From Magicicada septendecula (lineage: Eukaryota > Arthropoda > Insecta > Hemiptera > Cicadidae), in the NCBI GenBank assembly GCA_034769895.1, contig CM068372.1:377432910-377496909 (forward strand): a stretch of 64,000 nucleotides of DNA, written 5' to 3'. A program made the position numbers and the translations under genes. Position 1 is the first letter of the stretch. Each line of letters starts with the position of its first letter. The notes beneath the pieces were generated by a model. The model made no database searches. It was not told where the DNA came from and worked only from the letters and a program-made list of their open reading frames with translations. Shown one piece after another: positions 43,715 to 53,061 of this stretch.

Positions 43715-45098
43715 AAATTTCTTTTGTGAAGGTTGCGCTTATGGCAAAAATCATAGATTGCCTTTTCACAAAAAGATCGATCGTGCCACTAAAACTCGCG
43801 AAATAATTTATACTGACGTTTGTGGTCCTATGGAAGTAGAGTCTCTCGGTAAAAAGTTATATTTCGTTTCTTTTAAAGACGATTTTTCAAGTTATAGAGA
43901 AATTCATTTTATTCGAGAAAAATCTGAAGTAATAGAAAAACTAAAATCATTTTCTATCGGGGTTGAGAATCAATTTGCAACAAATATTAAAGAAATTCAT
44001 TTTGATGGTGGTAAAGAATACGATAATAAAGCTGTGATCTCTTTTTTAAATAGTAAAGGTATAAAATATTCTATTAATGTTCCATATACGCCCGAACAAA
44101 ATTCAATTGCAGAGCGCGATAACCGAATCATTGTAGAGGCTGCTCGATCAATGTTATATTCAAATTCAAACTTACCTCTATTCTTATAGGCAGAAGCAAT
44201 GAATACTGCTGTACATGTAATTAATAGAACAGGCCCAACAAAACAAAATAATAAAACTCCTTATGAGTTATGGAATGGAAAAACAGCTACTGTTGATAGA
44301 CTTAAAATATTTGGAACCATGTGTTATGTACATATATCAAAAGAAAAGCGTAAGAAACTTAATAAAAAATCGACGAGGGGTTATCTGGTCGGATATCATG
44401 AGGATTGTAAAGGTTATCGTCGTGTATATGTTCCGGAAGTGCGAGATGTCATTATAAGTAGAGATGTACTTTTTAAACCTGAAAGAGTATTAGCTGATTC
44501 AATTATTCTGAATTCTTTGAACAATAATAATAAAGAAACTGAAGAAAATGAAATTATAACTCCTAAAAATAATGAACTTTTACTTAAAAATGAATCAAAT
44601 GAGTTTGAAGAAAGAGAACCTTTACAATCTTCAAATAGCGATAACAATCAAACTGGACGACAATTGCGCGATAGAACAAAATTAAAACCTACAGAATATT
44701 ATGGATGTCCGATCACGTTTATTGCTGAAAAGTTACCATCTAATTATAACGAAGCAATTACAAATAAAGAAAAAGATAGTTGGCAAGCTGCAATGCAAGA
44801 CGAAATGAACTCTTTGTATGAAAATAAGACATGGGTATTAGTGGAAAAGCCAAAAGATAAAAAGGTGATTAACAATCGTTGGGTTTTTGTGAAGAAGCTC
44901 AATCCAGATGGTACAGAACGTTATAAAGCGCGGTTGGTTATTAAAGGTTATTCGCAACAGAAAGATATAGATTATAAAGAAACTTTTAGTCCGGTTGTTC
45001 GCTTTGATACAATAAGATTGATACTTAGTATTTCTGCTCGTGAAAATTTACATATCGGTAAATTTGATATAAAAACGGCTTTTTATACGGTGACTTAA
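43650..45098 (+). pseudogene. Copia integrase and N-terminal RT
   Basis: In the new frame the pre-integrase block (HQNVKRVKNFLKNLNIKF) leads to CEGCAYGK and the integrase core. The catalytic residues lie in IIYTDVCGPM (D), EIHFDGGKEYDN (D) and TPEQNSIAERDNR (E). A single TAG at 44,187-44,189 replaces the Trp of the usual LWAEA motif (TGG to TAG), after which the same frame continues: AMNTAVHVINRTGP, then GYLVGYHEDCKGYRVY-like surface loops. The RT begins with NRWVFVKKLN and YKARLVIKGYSQQ, then FSPVVRFDTIRLI. A one-base loss near 45,080, in the KTAF(L)YGDL motif, ends the frame at 45,098. Confidence 0.88.
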
Positions 45099-46026
45099 AG
45101 GAAGATATATATATGAAACAACCTGAAGGTTTTGATGATGGAAGCTCACGCGTATGTAAATTAATGAAAAGTTTATACGGCTTAAAACAAGCACCAAGAT
45201 GCTGGACTGAGCACTTCACTAATTTTCTTGTAAATTTAGATTTTTGTCAAAGTACGGGTGACCCATCTTTATACATATATAACAAAAATAATAATAAGAT
45301 CTTGTTAGCAATTTACGTTGATGATGGACTTATTGCAGCTTCAACTGAAAGTTTGATTGATAAATTGTTGAATGATTTGAGTAAAAAATTTAAAATTACT
45401 AGTACTAAAGAAGTTACTAATTATCTTGGAATGGAAATTTGTAGATTGAATGATGGGTCTGTTTTCATTCATCAAAGTACTTATATTAACAAAATCTTAG
45501 AAAAGTTTAATATGTCAGAAGCTAATATTGTATCCACGCCAATTGATTGTAATCATGATGAATATTTATCAAAAACTATTGTAAGTGATATACCTTATCG
45601 TGAAGCTGTTGGCAATTTGATGTTTTTGCAAATTGTAAGTCGTCCGGACATAAGTTTTGCTGTAAATGTTGTATCTAGAGTTTTAGACAAACCAAGTGTA
45701 GCTCATTGGTCAATTGTTAAACGAATTTTACATTATCTAAAAGGTACGATTCATTTTGGATTACTATATTGTAAGGATGACAACTTTAAAGCTTATAGTG
45801 ATGCTGATTATGCTAGCGATACAGTTACACGTAAATCAACTTCTGGCGTAGCTTGTATGTATGCAAATGCTGCAATTATTTGGCGAAGTAAGAAGCAACA
45901 ATCTGTATCATTATCAACAACCGAGTCAGAATTTGTAAGTGCAGCATTAGCAACAACTGAAATAATGTGGTTAAAGAAGTTATTTAATGAATGCGATTGT
46001 AAGACTGATAAATATGATTTATATAT
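45083..46026 (+). pseudogene. Copia RT C-terminal part and RNase H (first part)
   Basis: The frame resumes at the LKEDIYMKQPEGF block, with SLYGLKQAPRCW and the catalytic YVDD (LAIYVDDGLI, about 45,314-45,325). It continues with TNYLGMEI, the YREAVGNLMFL.IVSRPDI block and SVAHWSIVKRILHYLKGT. The RNase H part shows FKAYSDADYASD..TRKSTSG (first Asp), QQSVSLSTTESEFVS (Glu), then is cut after KYDLYI at 46,026 by the giant-LTR element. About 300 codons are open. RT and RNase H together would copy the RNA to DNA inside the particle. Confidence 0.9.
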
Positions 46027-49000
46027 TGTAGCGTGACAGAAAATCCACTACATTGTAAATCATATGAAATGATAAAATTTAATTACATCAAAAAATGTGG
46101 TAATAATATTAAATGACATTTAAATAAATCAGAGGAATAAAACACAATAAGATAAAAATCCTCACTACATAATATATAAAAACCACTGTTAAAAGAAACC
46201 AAAGAAAGTATTGAAGCAACTCATCAACTCATAAATAATACCAGTACGTTACCCAGGAAGCTCAGAGCAGTAAACCAGTTACACAAAACTATCCCGAAAA
46301 AAGAGACTCAATCAAAGAGTGGTGAATACCAAAATACTCTAAAAACAAATAGAAGAATAAAGTCAGTTCAGTGAAGAAATTCAATACTCCAAACTAAACC
46401 TCAGTCGTGATAACACCAAGTACCTTGGTTCCCAAGAATGAGGAAAGAAGAACAGAAGAGTGAAGACTAGACGAGGGACAAGAATGAAAACTAGAAGAGG
46501 GACAAGAATGAATACCAGAAGGAAGATATGAAGAAGGACAAGAAGGAAGACAGGAGGAGAGGAAGACATAGTATGAAAGAAACACCGTAGTAAAACCTAT
46601 TATTATATAAACTACTATCAATCCCAAACCCACAAAAACTATGTCAAAGAAAGTATAACATCCCCAAAATCTTATAAAAATGTAATTATTGAGAAAACTA
46701 AAGTGTTGTATAGCGTTATAAGAAGTGCACCGGCTAAAGCTATTGTGTAATAAAGAAAATAAACTAGTCTTAACGGTCCATGATGACTAACGGTCTGGTC
46801 TGAGATAATAAGACTCAGAATATCAGAACCAACAGTGAAAGTGAATTTGTATAAGTGTTTTTTAAAAAATGCAATAAACTTAAAGTTGGTGATACTATAA
46901 CTTAGTAGTATGCTATATCACAACTTTAAAGTCTAATAATAAACAGCATGATAAAATAATAAAATGGAAGGTTTCCAGTATTTTATTATTTTTATGTAAA
47001 TCCTTATTTAAAAGACCTTTGTAAAAAAGGATGATAATAAATAGAGTATGGGAATTAATGTTTGCTGATGTGGGGAATCACAATAATAATGATTTAAACC
47101 AAAAAGGACTGGTACTAATATAGTATGAATAAGTGTAACATGTTTAAATAGACTGTTATTTCATAGTCCTAAAATCAATGTATGAAATAAATGTATTTGT
47201 AAGGTTTATTAGAAAATAAGATTTATGTTATGTATTTTAAAAAAGAATTATGTTTGATAAATAATAACCTACATACCAGTAATAATGTACTAAAAGGTAT
47301 GCTATGTTAGATTGAAAATAGTCAAAAGAGATATGTTTAAGCTGTATCTGCAATATGTTAAATTGTGCAGATTAATAAACAATGTTCATAATTAATTATT
47401 TTAATAACTGTAGTGTTAATTAACTACTACACAAAACAATAAGTTATAGATCATGTTATTTTCATATAATTGTAGTTATGTAAAGTCAGAGGAGGAATCA
47501 AGTTTAATTTATTGAGAAAGAAAGAAATATAAAATTCTAAAATCTAGGCCATTTGGTGAAATCAGAGAACCAATATAAAATAGTATAATTCACTAATAAA
47601 TCCTGTAAACTACCCAGATTTATATAAGATAACACAATTAACTACTACTAGGAATGATCCTATGAATTAAAATGACAATAAGGAAATATACCTTAACATT
47701 TTGTAAATTGTCAAAATATATAAATTAATTAATTTTAGAGAGCAATATCAAATCTACAAATTAACACAAAAAACCAGTTCAAAGGTGTAATTTATATGTA
47801 TTTAAGGAAAGGAAGAGAAATATGACTAATTAAAATTTATTATAATAGTATTAATAATATTTAAAATGGAAGGAATTTTATATAAAAACGGAAATCCAAT
47901 TTTGAGCCTATATTTCCAAAGTGTGAACAAAATTTGTTAATTTCCACAAAATGTCTACAGATATGGACTATAATACATCAATTTAAAGGGAATAAGATGA
48001 TTAAACTAATAATAAGATTAATAATTCATAAAAGTAAGGAATAAAATAGAAAAATTCCATATATAATGTAATATTTTCTAATGTGTATGAAATCGAAAAA
48101 TGTTAACAATACTTTTTCAAGGATTAACTGGGCAAGATTTATGACCAAGTTAATTAGTCTTTTGTTGAATATCAAGCTGAATAGGTGTGTGACAAAAACG
48201 TTCTTTAAACCGAGTCGAACATGAAGCTAACGTTTTAGCCATTGAAATCAGTGAACGAGAGTTAGACAAATTAAACACTTTTTGAAGCCAATACTATAAA
48301 AACATTCACGACAATAGTGAAAACAAACCTCTAACTTCACTATACGAGTGACAGTAAACGGTAAAACATTATATTACAACTGATTTACTCTACAAACCTA
48401 ACCGCAACTTGAAAACTTAACTGTAATAGTTGAACAAATAGAAAATAACCTAACTAACGCAAGTTTACACTGAACACTTCACCAGAATACACTAAATAGA
48501 TTAACAGACTTATTACACCAGTGCGGGTACATTTTAGACGTTGATGAAGGTAATTTTATAGTAATTTTCTGACTCGACGCATATACAATAGCCGAGACCA
48601 ACCCAAGGAGCGGCCATCTTGAAAACGAAACCTGCCTACTACATCGTAGAGACTGACGTCACATCAGTCTTCATTGGTTCGACAAAACATTTATTCTAAT
48701 ATCATAACCTGAATTATTTAAATACTATTGAATAGTAATTATTGTAGTTATATGTGTTAACTGTTAATGTTATACTTTCTCGTCACCCTTCTCTGACTAT
48801 TAATTCTTAATCGCTCAAAGAACCTGTCTTTAATATAATATAACATAAAATTTTGTTCTGTATGACAATCGATAATTCCTGAGACAGAGTCGATAATTGC
48901 TCTCCATCGATAAAATATCGATTATTTATCTAAAATTGTCAATAAATCTTTATATTTCTATTATTTTGTATCTGTATTTATTTCACAGGGTAATTTAAGG

Positions 49001-49465
49001 GTATTTATAAGGCTGAAGGTATTAAGTGAAAAGAATATACTCTATTTTGAACAAGATATTGGACCAGTAAGGAAAGTCACCAATCGATTATTACCTGGAG
49101 TTAATCTATTTAACTCCAGACTTGGTGCAAATCTTCAAGAAGTGCTCGACGGTCAATAAATACTTACCTGTTATCAAAATTTTCACAGAACCCTTAAAAA
49201 AAAGATTTATCTAGTATACATACCTCTATAAACATAAACAAAATTATTTTATTGTTTGGAAATTCTATTATTATTGAAATTTCCATTTTATTTTTATTCT
49301 TTTGTAACGACCGGCATACAGCGGTCTGGTGACCAAGTGGCTAGCCCAAACAGTGGGATTTGATTTGATTACAGTCATATATAGGGTCTTCTTACAAAGT
49401 GACGAATCCAACACGGGGCACTAAACAAGAAGATAGCCACAGACGAGAGGTCACGTCCAGTTACA
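46027..49465 (+). repeat. Giant LTR 1
   Basis: About 3,439 bases, from TGTAGCGTGACAG to the second TTACA before a TGGCG PBS. It contains a purine-rich imperfect repeat (46,465-46,560), an ATCGAT cluster (48,868-48,922), a TATA-like TATTTATAA (49,002-49,010), a perfect hairpin (49,095-49,119) and AATAAA (49,155-49,160). It has no coding: the small reverse ORFs at 46,381-46,633 are the shadow of the purine-rich repeat. U3 would be about 3 kb, R about 140 bases and U5 about 290 bases. Confidence 0.8.
48868..49160 (+). promoter_or_regulatory. Candidate promoter, R-region hairpin and poly(A) signal of the giant LTR
   Basis: Four CGAT-type sites (AATCGATAA, TCGATAA, and the palindromic pair ATCGATAAAATATCGAT at 48,906-48,922) resemble the insect DRE/BEAF motif. 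About 80 bases downstream is TATTTATAA. Then a perfect 10-bp stem with a 5-base loop (CTGGAGTTAA/TTAACTCCAG, 49,095-49,119) is followed by AATAAA. A CRE-like TGACGTCA stretch lies upstream near 48,654. The same set recurs at +7,035 and +14,070. The transcription start is inferred. Confidence 0.5.
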
Positions 49466-49488
49466 AAGTGGCGTCCAACTTAGAGGGC
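49392..49488 (+). promoter_or_regulatory. Duplicated primer-binding-site modules at the LTR/internal junction
   Basis: Module 1: TTACAAAG followed by TGACGAATCCAACACGGGGC (49,400-49,419). Module 2: TTACAAAG followed by TGGCGTCCAACTTAGAGGGC (49,469-49,488). Both resemble the tRNA-Lys PBS TGGCGCCCAACGTGGGGC. Because LTR 3 ends after module 1 plus about 60 bases, module 1 now lies inside the LTR and module 2 is the likely working PBS. The same pair occurs at 56,427-56,523. Confidence 0.6.
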
Positions 49489-49549
49489 TTGAATAGATAA
49501 GCCTGGCAGCGGTTATCTAGTCAGAAGAAGGGCAATAACGACAAGCAAA

Positions 49550-50776
49550 ATGGCAGAATTTACACCAAAAGAAATGGAGATGATGAAAAAGTTGTGGGAA
49601 ATGATGATGGAAATGAGAGAGGACAGATTAAAACGAGAAGAATTAAGAAATGAGAAGACCAAAGAAATAAAAAATGATAGCCAACCAGAACCAGAAGAAG
49701 TACTAAATGATAAAACGCAGGAAGATAGCCAACCAGAACCGGAAGAAGTACCAAACGAAAAAACAGAGGATCCAGTTATAATATTACCTGAGAAGAAAAC
49801 TGACGGGAATACAGAAAATACTAAAGCTATGGAAATGGAGCCAAAGGAGGAGAGGAAAACGTTTCCAAAGAAATTAATGAAAACAAAGGAAGAAATGGAA
49901 ATGATGAACCATGGTTTAATGGATGTCAATAATATTCCAATAACCGACCATGAAGAAATCAGTAATTACAGAAATTTCGGAAGGAGATTCAAGATAATCT
50001 CAGAAATAATTTACCACAAGACAGTAGTTTATCAATGGGGAAGGACCAGAGGTAAACGGAATACTACATGTGGACTAGATCAGTTCCAGTGCGGAACTAA
50101 ACAGTGTATTTCAGAAAGATGGAAATATAACATCTTATCAGACTGTAACGATGGCACTGGTGAATCACCAGAGTGTGTTCCATTAGTGCGCCATCCAGAA
50201 CTATTCCAGTGTACAATTACACAAAAATGTATACCTTCCGGATGGATATGTGATGATGAACCAGATTATGGGGATTCAGAGAAGCAAACAGTTGATAAAC
50301 CAGATGAAGACCATCACAGATATTTTTCAGGTCATACAGCATATGGACCAGAGACATATTGGAATATGAGACAAGATAATAATGGGAACAATATTAATTA
50401 CCACGATAATAATAATACGGGTCCAAATTATCAAAACCCGAGTCGACCCTCTAATGGTTATCAGGGTAACCACAATCCCTACCCTGATAATGTAAATAGT
50501 CAGAGAAGCCCCAATTGTGGTAATAGTCCTTACCACAATAATGCTAATCGTGTGGGTCCCAATAATAGTAATTTTAGTAATAATAGGTTTCCTCGCCCAA
50601 GAGTGAACTTCATACGGGCCACAGATGGAAGACAGCGATGTTTCAACCACCATAGAGGGAGCAGTTACCGAAGATACGAAGAAAGGCGGAGGAGCCTAGA
50701 ACGGGACCAACCGAGGTACTATCCGGCGCGTTGGAGCAAAAGTTTGGATCTGATAAGAATCTATACAGATACATAA
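49550..50776 (+). CDS. 408-residue protein with two degenerate LDL-receptor class A repeats (copy 1)
   Basis: I do not recognise this protein as a whole. Residues 1-130 are Met/Glu/Lys-rich and likely coiled-coil or disordered, with a tandem repeat of DSQPEPEEV (43-51 and 59-67). There is no signal peptide or membrane segment. Residues 174-209 match an LDL-receptor class A repeat (C-x6-C-x4-C-I ... W ... SDCNDG ... C), but the fourth Cys is Asn194. Residues 219-245 look like a second one (FQC....CIPSGWICDDE.DYGDSE), with Tyr240 in place of the fifth Cys and its outer Cys missing. Residues 275-345 are Asn-rich, and the end (365-408) is Arg-rich. LDLa repeats are normally extracellular calcium-binding modules, so their presence in a protein without a secretion signal is odd. 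The Asn-rich and basic tail could be a Gag-like nucleic-acid-binding region. The start has good spacing from the PBS (about 60 bases). Confidence 0.75.
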   Translation: MAEFTPKEMEMMKKLWEMMMEMREDRLKREELRNEKTKEIKNDSQPEPEEVLNDKTQEDSQPEPEEVPNEKTEDPVIILPEKKTDGNTENTKAMEMEPKEERKTFPKKLMKTKEEMEMMNHGLMDVNNIPITDHEEISNYRNFGRRFKIISEIIYHKTVVYQWGRTRGKRNTTCGLDQFQCGTKQCISERWKYNILSDCNDGTGESPECVPLVRHPELFQCTITQKCIPSGWICDDEPDYGDSEKQTVDKPDEDHHRYFSGHTAYGPETYWNMRQDNNGNNINYHDNNNTGPNYQNPSRPSNGYQGNHNPYPDNVNSQRSPNCGNSPYHNNANRVGPNNSNFSNNRFPRPRVNFIRATDGRQRCFNHHRGSSYRRYEERRRSLERDQPRYYPARWSKSLDLIRIYTDT

Positions 50777-53061
50777 TGAGGTGGTAAAAGGGATGGATGT
50801 CATGATAACTGACAACGGCAAAACCACCACAAAGAAGATGAAAATAATTACCACTGAGGAAAAATGAGAAGATGAAGGGACAAGGAACCAAAATGGGAAT
50901 TTAAGAAATAAATTAATTAAGAAACTACACCTTATAAAGGAACTATGAGCAACGATGCACTATAATAAAAAGCATCCACCTGGGTATAAAGAAATAATAA
51001 GAAGAAATACGTTTGAATAAAGACAAGGAAAGAGTCATACAATATTTGTGAAACTAATATGATATGTTTACCATATAATTATGAAAACTATTACAATTAT
51101 TTATGAAAAGTCTTTATGACTAGAATAGAAGAGAAGAAGTTTAAAAACATAAAATCAAATAAATTCAAAAAAATAAGTAAGTTCACCTTACATACCAAGA
51201 AAATATGAAAAAACTTTATGGCTAGAATAGAAGAGAAGAAGTTTAAAAACATAAAAACAACTAAATTCAAAAAATAAGTAAGTTCACCTTACATACCAAG
51301 AAAATATGAAAAAACTTTATGGCTAGAATAGAAGAGAAGAAGTTTAAAAACATAAAAACCCCAAAATTCTAAAATACATGTAAGCCAATCTTACATAAAG
51401 ATTATTTGAAAGAAATTATTTGAAAAGAAGAATAATATAAGAAGAGTTTGAAATAATCAACTAAATTCAAAAAATAAGTAAGTTCACCTTACATACCAAG
51501 AAAATATGAAAAAACTTTTTAAAAAACATAAAATCAACTAAATTCAAAAAATAAGTAAGTTCACCTTACATACCAAGAAAATATGAAAAAACTTTATGGC
51601 TAGAATAGAAGAGAAGAAGTTTAAAAACATAAAATCAACTAAATTCAAAAGATAAGTAAGTTCACCTTACATACCAAGAAAATGTAAAAAAACTTTATGG
51701 CTAGAATAGAAGAGAAGAAGTTTAAAAACATAAAAACCCCAAAATTCTAAAAAGGTGTGAGCCAATCTTACATAAAGATTATTTGAAAGAAATTATTTGA
51801 AAAGAAGAATAATATAAGAAGAGTTTGAAATAAGTCAACAAAATTTTAAACATAAATGAGATCAACTTACATACCGATTATCTAAGAAAAACTTTATGGC
51901 TATAATATAATAATAAAGAAGGAGAGAATTTAGAAATAAAACCATCTAAGGTCAGAAAACAAATAATTCTAGACAGTTTAATCATGTCTAAGTTCAATAT
52001 GAAGAGTAAAAACCTTTCCGTAAAATGTTGTTGAAGGAAATAAAAAAGAAAAAATTCTTTAATACGATTTAAGTGAGTGAATAAAATAAAGTACAAAAAC
52101 TTCTTTGGAATTATGAGAGAATGAAACTTTAAGTGGTATGAGGAGAAAATATGACCTCATAATGAAATAAATAATAAAAAAAAAACCAGCACTTGCAAGT
52201 ATAATCGCAATGACCGGAATAATGTGAAAATAATGTCAAAAATGTATGTAATTAAATGAATTAATATAAAATGATTTATAGATTAAATGACAATTATGAT
52301 AATGACAGTTATAAAAAATTCTAGAAAATAGAACAAGTGGAAATTTTAAGAACCAAGAAACAGTCTAAAAATGTCACAAAGATATGCTACTACAAATAAT
52401 GCAAATTATAATGAAAAAACCAGAAGGTAATAAAGAATTTATAACCAAAAGATTTATATGATAATAAAAGTATAAAAAGGTAATAATAGAAGAGCTTCCT
52501 ACCATAATATCAAATGAAAGAAACATCCAGATAATAAGTCAGATGAACAACTGAGATAGAAATATTAAAATCTCTGAGAAGTATAATAAGTAATAAGTGA
52601 AGTATCCCAAAGATATTTTTAAATAGTAACAAATGTGTACTATTCTGAATAATATTTTTAATCTGTCTGATGATAATTCCAGCAGGATTAATATATTTTT
52701 TGAGCAGAGATGATTTGCCTCTGTACTCAAATATGTGTGAAGTATTGGACAGCAGAGGAAAGTAGCGTACAGTGCCTCTCTGAACTGAACCAGCTCACAA
52801 AGTAGGGAACGATAGGGAGAAAATATCCCAAGGAGAAAATACTAAGAAGAAATATAAAAATGAAATAATAAATATGAAACTCAGAAGACTATTACTATCA
52901 AGGAAGATCAAGTGAGAGTGATATAAACTCAGATATAAATAAGAGAATTTTAAAATGGAAGGAAGTCCAAAATAATAACAAACTTTGAATAATTACCATA
53001 AGCAATTGTTTCAGACAAAGCAAGTATAGTCTGAAAAAATTACTTCTGGAGAAGGGCATTC
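50777..53061 (+). other. 3' part of internal domain 1, non-coding
   Basis: After the ORF come about 340 bases without features, a minisatellite (51,117-51,860), then about 1.2 kb of AT-rich DNA with no conserved ORF. TGGAGAAGGGCATTC (53,047-53,061) directly before LTR 2 is the likely polypurine tract. The copy in unit 2 is 57,812-60,096. Confidence 0.65.
51117..51860 (+). repeat. Minisatellite with about 101-base units (copy 1)
   Basis: Units built from AAGTAAGTTCACCTTACATACC, AAGAAAATATGAAAAAACTT and TATGGCTAGAATAGAAGAG blocks. GTTCACC occurs at 51,181, 51,282, 51,482, 51,559 and 51,660. Some units are shortened, and two carry a variant (GTAAGCCAATCTTACATAAAG). It lies in the internal domain of the giant element. 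Confidence 0.85.

Noticed and set aside
46381-46633. Reverse-strand Ser/Pro/Leu-rich ORFs in the giant LTR, repeated in all three LTRs
   Set aside because: They are the antisense of a purine-rich imperfect repeat. Repetition in three LTRs reflects duplication of the LTR, not a gene.
49513-49929. 138-codon reverse ORF, also at 56,548-56,964
   Set aside because: It lies antisense to the charged N-terminus of the 408-codon ORF. Its Ser/Phe/Ile-rich composition mirrors the Glu/Lys/Met codons on the other strand.
50327-50653. Hydrophobic reverse ORF opposite the Asn-rich segment
   Set aside because: Ile/Val-rich sequence is simply the complement of AAT/AAC Asn codons.
51117-51860. CRISPR-like regular repeats
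   Set aside because: Units are contiguous minisatellite copies without unique spacers, in a eukaryotic retroelement.
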